From Solirubrobacterales bacterium (GTDB lineage: Bacteria; Actinomycetota; Thermoleophilia; Solirubrobacterales; 70-9), in NCBI GenBank assembly GCA_020438355.1, contig JAGQUT010000004.1, positions 118,501 through 182,500 on the forward strand: 64,000 nt of DNA, read 5' to 3'. Of the stretch, positions 39,627 through 47,333 are shown piece after piece. Within the stretch, counting starts at the first letter, position 1. Every line of letters begins with the position of its first letter. The notes below the pieces were generated by a model. That model ran no database searches and was not told where the DNA came from. It saw nothing but the letters and a program-made list of their open reading frames with translations. Made by a program: the position numbers and the translations under genes.

Positions 39627-40741
39627 CAGTTCTTCTCCTCGGTGTTCTCTTCGGCCGGTGCTTCCTCGGCCGGTGTTTCTTCAGTGCTTTCGGTGTCGCC
39701 GGCATCCGGTGCGACGGCCTGGGGGTGCGGATTGTCCGGCACCGCCTGCGGATGCGGGTTCTCGGGAACGGCCTGGGGGTGCGGGTTATCCGGCACCGCC
39801 TGCGGATGCGGGTTCTCGGGAACGGCCTGGGGGTGCGGATTGTCCGGCACCGCCTGCGGATGCGGCTTTGCGGCCTGCTCCTTGGCTTCGGCTTCCGCCT
39901 TGGCCTTCTCCTCGCGGGCACGGGCCTTCTCTTCGGCCTGCTCCTTCTCGATCTGCTCGCGGCGGGCGCGTTCTTCTTCTTCACGCTTCTTCCGCTCGGC
40001 TTCTTCCTTCTCGCGCCGGGCCTTCTCCTCTGCGCGACGCTTCTCCTCGATCACGGCCCAGGCGCCGGCACCCTGCTCGACGGCGGTGCCGATCGTCGAG
40101 ATGACCAGCTCGCAGGAGCGGATCGCGTCGTCGTTGCCGGGGATGACGTGGTCGATGTGGCCGGGGTCGCAATTGGTGTCGACAAGGGCAATCACCGGCA
40201 GGCGCAGGCGGGTGGCCTCGCGCAGGGCGATCTCCTCGGACTTGAGGTCGGTGATGAAGACGGCATCAGGGACGCGCTCCATGTCGGCGACGCCCCCGAG
40301 GGCGAACTCGAGCTTCGCCAGCTCGGCCTGCATGTTCATGCGTTCCTTGGTCGGCAGCAGCTCGATCTGGCCGGACTCGACCAGTCCGCGGATCTCATGC
40401 ATCCGCTTGATGCGCTGGGAGGCGACGTTGAAGTTGGTCAGAAGACCCGGCAGCCAGCGCCGGTTGACGTACGGCATGTTCGACTTGCCGGCCCAGTCCT
40501 CGATTACGTCCGAGGCCTGCTTCTTGGTGCCGACGAAGAGAACCTTGCCTCCGCCCGAGGTGAGCTCCCCGACGAAACGGCGGGCTTCTTCAAGCTTTTC
40601 CTCCGTCTGGAGGAGGTCGATGATGTGGATCCCGTCGATCTCGCCAGCGATGTAGCGGCGCATATTCGGGTTCCAGCGGCTGGTCTGGTGGCCGAAGTGG
40701 ACTCCGGCTTCCAGGAGTTCCTGGATTCCTACCTGGGACAT
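39626..40741 (-). CDS. rpsB: ribosomal protein S2 with long charged and repeat-containing C-terminal extension
   Basis: From ATG 40741 (ribosome binding site AAGGAG) the protein is 371 residues. Residues 1-230 are the S2 fold (IQELLEAGVHFGHQTSRWNP, GTKKQASDVI, RWLPGLLTNF, ALVDTNCDP, IPGNDDAIRS). Residues about 245-310 are an unbroken Lys/Arg/Glu helix, likely a coiled coil, followed by six copies of PHPQAVPxN (about 311-364) and an acidic tail. Bacterial S2 is usually 230-270 residues, so the extension adds over 100 residues. The extension is encoded in frame without interruption and precedes tsf by a 1-base overlap. Confidence 0.95.
   Translation of the reverse strand: MSQVGIQELLEAGVHFGHQTSRWNPNMRRYIAGEIDGIHIIDLLQTEEKLEEARRFVGELTSGGGKVLFVGTKKQASDVIEDWAGKSNMPYVNRRWLPGLLTNFNVASQRIKRMHEIRGLVESGQIELLPTKERMNMQAELAKLEFALGGVADMERVPDAVFITDLKSEEIALREATRLRLPVIALVDTNCDPGHIDHVIPGNDDAIRSCELVISTIGTAVEQGAGAWAVIEEKRRAEEKARREKEEAERKKREEEERARREQIEKEQAEEKARAREEKAKAEAEAKEQAAKPHPQAVPDNPHPQAVPENPHPQAVPDNPHPQAVPENPHPQAVPDNPHPQAVAPDAGDTESTEETPAEEAPAEENTEEKN
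39717..39878 (-). repeat. 27-bp tandem repeats in rpsB
   Basis: Six 27-base units encode PHPQAVPDN or PHPQAVPEN. Two unit variants alternate, so the true period is 54 bases and three double units are nearly identical in DNA. The last unit diverges (APD). The repeat is exact enough to suggest recent expansion. Confidence 0.92.
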
Positions 40742-40763
40742 GCTTCTCCTTGAATTGGTGTGA

Positions 40764-40788
40764 AAAACGGATCCGCCCGGGCCGTTTT
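40764..40788 (-). promoter_or_regulatory. hairpin with T-run in the rpsB leader (possible attenuator or S2 leader structure)
   Basis: On the minus strand AAAACGG pairs with CCGTTTT across an 11-base GC-rich loop and is followed by further T, ending only 23 bases before the rpsB ATG. It looks like an intrinsic terminator but sits inside the leader, after any possible promoter, so attenuation or autoregulation by S2 is possible. Confidence 0.45.
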
Positions 40789-40873
40789 CGGTGGAATCCG
40801 CCTCGGAACCGTTCCGGGCGGCAGGAGCCACCGTCGTATCCCGGGGGTTAGGGAATACGGACGGCGAGGGATT

Positions 40874-41581
40874 CTAGAGGGAATCGGGGTTTCGTGCTGT
40901 TTCCAGCGCGAGGGCCAGATCGGCAGGAAGAGGGGCGGTAAACGACATCTCCTCCCCGGTCCGCGGGTGCGGGAACTCGAGACGGGCCGCGTGAAGGAAC
41001 TGGCGTTCGAGCCCGTAACGCTCGGGGCCGCCGTAGGTCGAGTCCCCGACGATCGGATGCCCGATCGCTTCCAGGTGAACACGGATCTGATGGGTCCGAC
41101 CAGTCTCGAGCCGCACTTCCAGCAGGCTTTCCCGTCGGAGCGCCTCGATGACCTCGAAATGAGTGATCGCCGGCCGTGAGGATGCGCCGTTCACCGCCAT
41201 CCGGTGCCGCTTCCTCGATGCCCGACCGATCGGCGCGTCGATGGTTCCGGTCCGGGAGCGAAAGCGGCCGTCGGCAAGGGCCGTGTAGATCCGCGAAACC
41301 TTGCGCTCCCGAATCATTTGCTGAAGGTCCCGGTGGGTCTCCTCTTCCCTGGCAACTACCAACAGGCCGCTGGTACCCCGGTCGATCCGGTGGACGATGC
41401 CGGGCCGTTCGGGATCGTCTCCTCCGGCGAGCTCGTCGCCGAGCATTTCGACAAGGGTCTCTCCCTCGTGGGATGGTGCGGGATGAACGACGAGATCCCA
41501 GCCCTTGTCGATCACCGCGAGGTAGTCATCCCGGTAGACGACCTCGAAACCGCCCGGTCCGGGCTCACTCTCGTCGCTCAC
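40874..41581 (-). CDS. RluA-family 23S/tRNA pseudouridine synthase (no S4 domain)
   Basis: The protein has the RluA catalytic motif VHRIDRGTSGLLVVA with the catalytic Asp (about residue 67 from GTG 41581), the start block YRDDYLAVIDKGWDLVVHP, and the C-terminal RTHQIRVHLEAIGHPIVGD. It lacks the S4 RNA-binding domain found in RluD. GTG 41581 is eight bases after the lspA stop; an ATG at 41656 inside lspA is an alternative. The target base cannot be assigned. It follows lspA, as rluD-type genes do in many Gram-positive dcw-type clusters. Confidence 0.88.
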   Translation of the reverse strand: MSDESEPGPGGFEVVYRDDYLAVIDKGWDLVVHPAPSHEGETLVEMLGDELAGGDDPERPGIVHRIDRGTSGLLVVAREEETHRDLQQMIRERKVSRIYTALADGRFRSRTGTIDAPIGRASRKRHRMAVNGASSRPAITHFEVIEALRRESLLEVRLETGRTHQIRVHLEAIGHPIVGDSTYGGPERYGLERQFLHAARLEFPHPRTGEEMSFTAPLPADLALALETARNPDSL

Positions 41582-41588
41582 TGGAGCC

Positions 41589-42095
41589 TCAGGGGCCACC
41601 GGCTTCGCCCTCCGGCGCATCTCCCCCGGCTTCTTTCTCGCGACTCTCTTTCTCACCCCAGATCAGGCTCACAGCCAGCAGGATGACGCCGATCGTGATT
41701 GCGCAGTCGGCGAGGTTGAAGGCTGGCCAGTTCGGCAACAGGATGAAGTCGGTGACGTGACCGATTCGGATCCGGTCGATCAGGTTGCCGGCCGCGCCCC
41801 CGAGAATCATTCCACCGGCGATCCAGGTGAGGTTGCCTTCCGGCGCGGAGGCGATGAAGGCTCCCAGGGCAACCAGCGCTATCGCGGCAAGGAGGATCAC
41901 GAAGATGCCGCCCCCGCCAGCGAGCCCGAAGGCGACACCGTCATTGTGAGAGTGGGTGAAATCCAGCGGACCGATCACGTTGACGAGGTCCCCCGTGTTG
42001 ATCTCGGCGACTATGACCGCTTTGGAGGCCTGATCGAAGACCACGACCGCTGCCGCGAGGAGCAGTGCCCAGATCAGGTGCCGCTGGTTTCGCAT
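41589..42095 (-). CDS. lspA: lipoprotein signal peptidase (signal peptidase II)
   Basis: LspA cuts the signal peptide from diacylated prolipoproteins. The 168-residue protein has four membrane helices and the conserved motifs DQASKAVI (about 21), FTHSHNDGVAFGL, GAAGNLIDRIRIGHVTDF (first catalytic Asp) and FNLADCAITIG (second catalytic Asp). A charged tail rich in Glu/Gly follows. It is one base downstream of the yggT-like gene. Confidence 0.97.
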   Translation of the reverse strand: MRNQRHLIWALLLAAAVVVFDQASKAVIVAEINTGDLVNVIGPLDFTHSHNDGVAFGLAGGGGIFVILLAAIALVALGAFIASAPEGNLTWIAGGMILGGAAGNLIDRIRIGHVTDFILLPNWPAFNLADCAITIGVILLAVSLIWGEKESREKEAGGDAPEGEAGGP

Positions 42096-42096
42096 C

Positions 42097-42402
42097 TCAG
42101 CCGCGGACCAGGCCGACGACGATCATCTGGGCGATCAGCAGCAGGAGAATTCCGACCACCGGACTCAGGTCGAGGGCGAAGCCGCCCCCACCGACTGGCG
42201 GCAGGAAGCGTCTGAAGATGTTCAGGTACGGGTCGGTCGTCTGCCGGATGAACTCCGCCGTAGCCTGCACGGGCGTGCTCTCGGGCAGCCGGGGTATCCA
42301 CGACATCAGCACCCTGACCAGCACGAGGATGATGTAGACGGTGAAAAGGGCGTTGACGTAGGCGGCCACGTCACCCCTGGTGAGGGCCAGAATCGGGTCC
42401 AC
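42097..42402 (-). CDS. YggT family membrane protein
   Basis: The 101-residue protein has two membrane helices, with the family's conserved PRLPESTPVQATAEFIRQTT and PYLNIFRRFLPP between them. YggT proteins are linked with cell division and osmotic or ion responses, but the mechanism is unknown. It is placed between proC (two bases) and lspA (one base), the order found in division clusters of Gram-positive bacteria. The start is GTG at 42402. Confidence 0.9.
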   Translation of the reverse strand: MDPILALTRGDVAAYVNALFTVYIILVLVRVLMSWIPRLPESTPVQATAEFIRQTTDPYLNIFRRFLPPVGGGGFALDLSPVVGILLLLIAQMIVVGLVRG

Positions 42403-42404
42403 GT

Positions 42405-43178
42405 TCAGGCTCCGCGCATCCGGGCGATCGATGCCTCGTACGCCCTTCTGAAGGCTTCCGCTCCTCCAGCAGCCGCGAGTGCTTCCAGCCCCGCCTCGGT
42501 CGATCCGCCAGGCGATGCGACCGCTGTCTCGATCTCGAACGGAGTGCGTTTGCGAAGGAGTTCTGCCGTTCCTGCCATCGACTCTCCGACCATACGGATC
42601 GCGACATCAGGTTCGAGGCCGCCGGAGGCTCCCTCCTGACCGAGGGCTGCGGCCACGACCGCGAAATAGGCGGGCGAACAGCCCATGACCGCGGTCGCCA
42701 CATCCATCTGCTCGTCCGGAAGCTCGTAGACCGTGGCAATGGAGCCGAGCAGCGTGTGGCTCTCCGCCACAATCTCCTGATCGGCGCCCTCCGGATCCGC
42801 CATGCAGATGACTCCTGTCCTGACCTCGACAGCCAGGTTCGGCATGAGCCTGATGACCGTGCTTTCGGGGAAATGCGAAGCGAGCACCGAAAGCGGCGTC
42901 GCCCCCAGCAACGAAAGAACCGCCCTGGGCGTCGGGAGACTGGCTGCCACTCCATCAAGGGCGGCCGGTTTGACGGCCAGCACGACGAAGTCCGAGCGCT
43001 CCACCAGTTCCTCGTTGGTCTCTACGGCCTCGCCTCCAACCTCGGCGGCCAGTGCAGTGGCACGACCTGAACCGGAGTCCGTGAAGAGCATCTGCGTGGG
43101 CGCGTCAGCTTCTGCCCCGGCCCAGCCACGGGCCATGGCGGCTGCCATGTTTCCGGAACCTATGAATCCGACGATCAT
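42405..43178 (-). CDS. proC: pyrroline-5-carboxylate reductase
   Basis: ProC makes proline from pyrroline-5-carboxylate with NAD(P)H. The 257-residue protein has GFIGSGNMAAAMARGW at residues 4-19, FVVLAVKPAALDGV (about 68-81), IRLMPNLAVEVRTG (about 112) and the C-terminal ASPGGSTEAGLEAL signature. The ATG at 43178 lacks a ribosome binding site; TATCCT is seven bases before it, in the gap after sepF. Confidence 0.96.
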   Translation of the reverse strand: MIVGFIGSGNMAAAMARGWAGAEADAPTQMLFTDSGSGRATALAAEVGGEAVETNEELVERSDFVVLAVKPAALDGVAASLPTPRAVLSLLGATPLSVLASHFPESTVIRLMPNLAVEVRTGVICMADPEGADQEIVAESHTLLGSIATVYELPDEQMDVATAVMGCSPAYFAVVAAALGQEGASGGLEPDVAIRMVGESMAGTAELLRKRTPFEIETAVASPGGSTEAGLEALAAAGGAEAFRRAYEASIARMRGA

Positions 43179-43185
43179 GGTCGGA

Positions 43186-43191
43186 AGGATA
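43186..43191 (-). promoter_or_regulatory. candidate -10 element of proC
   Basis: TATCCT lies seven bases before the proC ATG in the 17-base gap after sepF, so proC and its downstream genes could also have a leaderless transcript. Confidence 0.45.
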
Positions 43192-43195
43192 TGGA

Positions 43196-43765
43196 CTACG
43201 ACTGGTTGAAGAAGCCCTTGTCGATCAGGCGTGCCTTTTCTTCGGCCGATACTTCGACGTTGCGGGGTGTCAGCAGGAAAACCTTCTCGGCGATCCTCTG
43301 CATGCCGCCATCGAGTGCGTATGTCAGGCCTGAAGCGAAGTCGATAAGCCGCTTCGAAAGCTCGTGGTCGGTGGTCTGCAGGTTCAGGATGACCGGCACC
43401 TTCCGCTTGAACTGATCGGCAACCTGCTGGGCGTCGTTGAAGTTCCGGGGGATGACCAGGTGGACCTGAACGTCATCGCCGTCACCACCACCAGCGACCG
43501 AGCGGAGAGCGCGGTTGCCCCTGCCACCGCCTCCGGAGGGCATCGGGTCGTCGTCGGCAAAGATGTCATCGATCTCGTCGTGCCGGCTTCGCCTCGAGGT
43601 GGGCAGACGCCTCACGTTCGCTTCGCGACTGCGGCGGCCACGACGGTTGTCGAACTCGTCTTCTTCGACGTAGTCGTCCTCGTAGTCGTCGTAGCCGTGA
43701 TGGTCATCTTCCTCGGCGAGGCCGAAGTAGACGAGAGTGCGGTGCCAGGAATCGCGTAGTGCCAT
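43196..43765 (-). CDS. sepF: cell division protein SepF
   Basis: SepF anchors FtsZ at the membrane and forms rings. The 189-residue protein has an N-terminal segment, a long acidic and Arg-rich linker (EEDDHHGYDDYEDDYVEED; RRGRRSREANVRR), and the C-terminal SepF fold (about 105-189: VIPRNFNDAQQVADQF, VPVILNLQ, RLIDFASGLTYALDGGMQRI, VFLLTPRNVEV). It lies 285 bases downstream of pgeF; yggS, which often separates them, is absent. Confidence 0.95.
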   Translation of the reverse strand: MALRDSWHRTLVYFGLAEEDDHHGYDDYEDDYVEEDEFDNRRGRRSREANVRRLPTSRRSRHDEIDDIFADDDPMPSGGGGRGNRALRSVAGGGDGDDVQVHLVIPRNFNDAQQVADQFKRKVPVILNLQTTDHELSKRLIDFASGLTYALDGGMQRIAEKVFLLTPRNVEVSAEEKARLIDKGFFNQS

Positions 43766-44050
43766 AGGTATGCGGTGTTTTCTGTTCCGGGGGGCGTATT
43801 CCTCCCGGTTGGACGACAGGTAACGAGGATTATCACGGAAATACCCGTTTTGCAGCGGAAATCACGCTCATTGCGAATCTGGAACCAGATTCACCCACGA
43901 ACTCAGCCTGGGTCTGCCTCCGAACACACCCGATCGCCGGACCCGACTCGTCGCCACGGGCCCAACGTGGCCTTGAAATCGCCCACGGAGAATCGAGATG
44001 CCCCTTTTGCGCCTATAAGTGCCAAAAAGTCGATCTCGTTTGGACCCGGT
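43766..44050. other. intergenic region between pgeF and sepF
   Basis: This 285-base stretch has no credible gene. It holds the conserved 30-base motif described separately (about 43992-44022) and short inverted repeats (CCACG/CGTGG near 43955-43975). The sepF promoter probably lies here. No remnant of yggS was recognised. Confidence 0.6.
43992..44022. repeat. copy A of a ~30-base conserved motif
   Basis: ATCGAGATGCCCC followed by TTTTGCGCCTATAAGTGCC matches, with a few changes, the sequence at 58644-58673 before dnaE2. The centre is a near-palindrome around CTATA. Its role is unknown. Confidence 0.6.
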
Positions 44051-44788
44051 TCAGTTCAGCCAGGCGATGCCGGCTTGTCGGCCCGTCCGGCCCCGGTCCC
44101 GGCGGTGCGAGAAGAACCGCTCGTCGCAGTAAGTGCAGATGCCCGCCGATTCGACCTCATCCACCCCTGAGCGGGTCAGGACTCGTCTCGCGACCTCGGG
44201 CAGATCGAGGTTGCGCCCGTTCATCAGTCCAACACCGAGTTCACTGAATTCCGCTTCGACTTCAGGGCCGACTTCGAAGCAGCAGGGCCCGATCCCGGGG
44301 CCCACCGCAGCGGACACCGCGCCTATCTCGGCTACTGCGTCCTCGATGATTCCCGCCGCAAGGCCACGCCAGCCGCAGTGGAGCATCGCCAGACCGTCCT
44401 CCCCCAGAAGTGCGACGGGCAGGCAGTCGGCGACCAACACCAGGAGAGGCCTTCCGATCTCGTCGCTCAGCTGGCCATCGGCTTCCAATGGCGGGCTCTC
44501 CCCGGGGTCCGCATAGGCACCCGGGTTCCTCTGGTCGGCCCTCGAAAGAACCTTCCCGTGGATCTGGAAGCCCATCGACACGCGGGCTGGTTCGATCCCG
44601 AGGGCACCAGCCAGCAAGAGCCGGTTCTCCATCACGTCCTCGGTGCGGTCCTCGGTGACGACCCCCAGATTGAGGGAAGCGAAGTCTCCCCGGCTCACCC
44701 CTCCCAGCCTGGTGCTGAAGACAGCGGTTGCGCGGCCAGACAGGTCAGACTCAAGCCAGGGTATGCCGTTCTTCTCTCGCCAGTTCAA
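44051..44788 (-). CDS. pgeF: peptidoglycan editing factor PgeF (YfiH / laccase-domain)
   Basis: This 245-residue protein has the conserved metal-binding pattern: QIHGKVL (His, about 80), VADCLPVAL (Cys, about 123) and MLHCGWRGLAAG (His, about 140), with GPGIGPCCFEV following. The family includes multi-copper oxidase-like enzymes and the factor that removes incorrect Ser from peptidoglycan precursors, and it sits near division genes in many bacteria. It overlaps the cca-like gene by four bases. The precise activity is not shown by sequence alone. Confidence 0.9.
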   Translation of the reverse strand: MNWREKNGIPWLESDLSGRATAVFSTRLGGVSRGDFASLNLGVVTEDRTEDVMENRLLLAGALGIEPARVSMGFQIHGKVLSRADQRNPGAYADPGESPPLEADGQLSDEIGRPLLVLVADCLPVALLGEDGLAMLHCGWRGLAAGIIEDAVAEIGAVSAAVGPGIGPCCFEVGPEVEAEFSELGVGLMNGRNLDLPEVARRVLTRSGVDEVESAGICTYCDERFFSHRRDRGRTGRQAGIAWLN

Positions 44789-45903
44789 CTGCCGTTCCCG
44801 GATGCTGCTGCCAGCGCGACCTTCATCTCCTGGTCCACCCCGCTCGCCCTGCCGTCCAGCTTCGCTTCAAGCGCGGCGTCAAGGGCCTCCCCGACCTCCG
44901 GGCCCTCGGGGATCCCCGCGGCGAGCAGGTCGGCGCCGGTTATCTCGAGTTCCGTCCAGCGCCAGTCCCGCTGCCAGCGGTCGAGCCACTCCGCACCGGC
45001 GGCGCGGGCAAGCAGCAGATCCAGTGGTTCCTGCCCGCGTGCCCGGAGGTAACCGTCCCAGACCGATTCGGGTTCATCGAGAAGCCGGGAAGACCCGTCA
45101 AGGTCCCCGAAGACCGCTCCGAGCACGATCTGCGGCGCGGCGACCTCCCCCTTCCAGGGATCGACCTCGCTCAGGGCGAGCGCGCGGTCGGCGAGGTCCA
45201 GTCTCTCCTCCTCGAATTCCACAAGCCCCCAAAGCCGGGCGAGCTTCAGCGCATCAAGTGAGTTGTCTTCCATCGAGATCAGTCGGAGCTCGTTCTCGAT
45301 CCGGTCGCGGGAGATCGTCGAAGTGTCCACCGCGAGCATGAGGCCAGCGGTGACCGGGTCGAGGTCGAATCCGAAGCGCGCGGCGTACCTGGCAGCACGA
45401 AAGGCACGAGTCGGGTCATCGACGAAGGAGTCGCTGTGGAGAACCCTGATCACTCCTGACTGAAGGTCTGAGAGACCGCCGAAAGGATCGATCAGCTCCT
45501 CGTCCTCCTCAATTCGAATCGCCATCGAGTTGATGGTGAAGTCCCGCCGGTCCAGATCGTCCGTGATCTGGCCGGGTTTGACCTCTGGCAGCGAGCCGGG
45601 TCGCTGGTAGGTCTCGGTTCGGGCCATTGCAATGTCAACCGGGCTGCCGTCGATAAACAGACTCACCGTCCCGAAGCGTTCATTCGACTTGTAATCCGGG
45701 TCGAGCGCGAGGGCCAGCGGCAACGGGTCGCCCTCGACGACCAGGTCGATGTCGTCAACCCTGAAATCGGCGAGGGCATCGCGGATCGCTCCGCCGACCA
45801 GGAACACCGGCTGGTCGGCGACCTGGCGCACCCGTTCGATCACCGGATGGGTCCGAATCAGCTCCGCGAGGCGGTTGAAGTCTGGGTCAATTCCGTGTGC
45901 CAT
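44785..45903 (-). CDS. CCA tRNA nucleotidyltransferase / poly(A) polymerase family
   Basis: From ATG 45903 (ribosome binding site GGGAG) the protein is 372 residues. The head domain has LVGGAIRDALADFRVDDIDLVVEG (about 33-56) with the two catalytic Asp of the DxD type, followed by RRDFTINSMAIR and the neck motif TRAFRAARYAARFGFD. Such enzymes add CCA or parts of it to tRNA 3' ends, or add poly(A). There is no HD domain. Sequence alone does not decide between CCA-, CC- or A-adding activity. Confidence 0.88.
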   Translation of the reverse strand: MAHGIDPDFNRLAELIRTHPVIERVRQVADQPVFLVGGAIRDALADFRVDDIDLVVEGDPLPLALALDPDYKSNERFGTVSLFIDGSPVDIAMARTETYQRPGSLPEVKPGQITDDLDRRDFTINSMAIRIEEDEELIDPFGGLSDLQSGVIRVLHSDSFVDDPTRAFRAARYAARFGFDLDPVTAGLMLAVDTSTISRDRIENELRLISMEDNSLDALKLARLWGLVEFEEERLDLADRALALSEVDPWKGEVAAPQIVLGAVFGDLDGSSRLLDEPESVWDGYLRARGQEPLDLLLARAAGAEWLDRWQRDWRWTELEITGADLLAAGIPEGPEVGEALDAALEAKLDGRASGVDQEMKVALAAASGNGS

Positions 45904-45936
45904 CTCTCGTCTCCCGTACCATGATCCCTTCTTCGG

Positions 45937-47331
45937 ATGACCGATACACAGTCCACACCGGAAGGCGGACCCGAAAACGGTCCGTGGTACAGGCAGCGGG
46001 GCAAGGTAATTGCCCTGGCCGTCGTTGCACTGGTAGCGATCGGCGCAATCGGACTCATTGCCTATAACGAACTGAAGCGGCCCGCCGACGTCAGCAACCC
46101 CGACGTGCCTTTCGAGGCCCCGATCGCCAAACCGAAGCCGGTTCCGGAGGACAAGACGGTCAACTGGACGACCTTCCGGCTCAACCCGCAGCGGACCGGC
46201 TATCTGCCGGTGACCGGCATCCACCCTCCCTTCAAGAGGGTCTGGAAGTACGGGGACCAGCCTCTGCTCGAGTTCCCTCCGATCGTGGTTGACGGCAGGC
46301 TCTATTTCGTCGACAACGACGGCCATGCGAGGGCCCTGAACGCCGACACCGGCCGGGAAATCTGGCACCGCCGGATCGCCTCGCTCAACGCTTCGACTCC
46401 GACCTACTCCAAGGGCCGGCTCTACATCGTCAACCTTGAACCCGGGCATGTCCTTTCACTCAACGCGAAGAACGGCCGGAAGATCTGGGAGAAGGGCCTG
46501 CCCTGCCGGTCAGAGTCCTCGCCCGTGGTGGTCCGAAACCGGGTCTACTTCGGCTGCGAGAACGGCGTCCTGTATGCCCTCAACGCCCGGAACGGAAAGG
46601 ACATCTGGGAGACATCGGTCGCCGGAGCGATCAAGGGCGCTCCCGCCTACGTGGACGGAACTCTTTATGTCGGTGATTACGGTGGAGTCGTAACCGCGGT
46701 TCGGGCGAAGTCCGGGGCGACTCTCTGGCAGTCGGACGGACTCGGAACCAGCTTCGGTCGTGCGGGAGCGTTCTACTCGACCCCGGCTGTCGCCTACGGT
46801 CGTGTTTATCTCGGAAGCAACGACGGCCGGGTCTACAGCTTCGATGCCGACACCGGCGAGCTTGCCTGGACCCATTCGACTGGAGGCTGGGTCTACTCCG
46901 GGCCGACGGTCGCCCAGGTGCCGGGCACGCCGCCTACGGTCTACATCGGCTCCTTCGACGGCAACGTCTACGCACTCGACGCCAAGTCAGGTGAGACCCG
47001 CTGGACCTTCCCGATGGAAGGGCGCGTGATCGGCTCGCTGAGCGTGATCGGCCGGACCGTTTACGCAGCCACTTTCGACGGCACCACCACCTACGGGCTC
47101 AGCGCAAAGAGCGGCCGCGAGGTCTTCGAATTCCACACCGGTGCCTACATGCCGGCGGTATCGGACGGCGAGAAGCTCTACCTGGTCGGTTACTCGAGCA
47201 TCCATGCGCTCTTGCCGATCACCCCGAAACAGGCTCGTGCCGAGCGACGCGCCAAGGACGCCAGGAAAGCCGCCCGCCAGAAGGCCCGAAGGCAGGCGAA
47301 ACAGGCCGGAAACGGCGCCAACGGTAACTGA
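45937..47331 (+). CDS. membrane-anchored PQQ-type beta-propeller protein
   Basis: The 464-residue protein has a short cytoplasmic N-terminus, one membrane helix (about 23-43), and seven or so repeats of the propeller type with the tryptophan-docking pattern. Examples are LNADTGREIWHR, LNAKNGRKIWEK, LNARNGKDIWET, FDADTGELAWTH and LDAKSGETRWTF. It ends in a Lys/Arg-rich tail. Such proteins can be PQQ-like scaffolds or BamB-like; no cofactor binding is implied. Starts: ATG 45937 with TACCAT 14 bases upstream and no ribosome binding site. It is divergent from the cca-like gene and followed two bases later by the deacetylase. Confidence 0.85.
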   Translation: MTDTQSTPEGGPENGPWYRQRGKVIALAVVALVAIGAIGLIAYNELKRPADVSNPDVPFEAPIAKPKPVPEDKTVNWTTFRLNPQRTGYLPVTGIHPPFKRVWKYGDQPLLEFPPIVVDGRLYFVDNDGHARALNADTGREIWHRRIASLNASTPTYSKGRLYIVNLEPGHVLSLNAKNGRKIWEKGLPCRSESSPVVVRNRVYFGCENGVLYALNARNGKDIWETSVAGAIKGAPAYVDGTLYVGDYGGVVTAVRAKSGATLWQSDGLGTSFGRAGAFYSTPAVAYGRVYLGSNDGRVYSFDADTGELAWTHSTGGWVYSGPTVAQVPGTPPTVYIGSFDGNVYALDAKSGETRWTFPMEGRVIGSLSVIGRTVYAATFDGTTTYGLSAKSGREVFEFHTGAYMPAVSDGEKLYLVGYSSIHALLPITPKQARAERRAKDARKAARQKARRQAKQAGNGANGN

Positions 47332-47333
47332 GC

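Noticed and set aside
39717..39878. Regular repeats that could be mistaken for a CRISPR array
   Set aside because: Units are contiguous 27-base coding repeats without spacers, in frame in rpsB. No cas gene is present.
43766..44050. Possible remnant of yggS or a small RNA gene
   Set aside because: No frame resembles YggS and no terminator-like hairpin with a T-run is present; only the repeated motif stands out.
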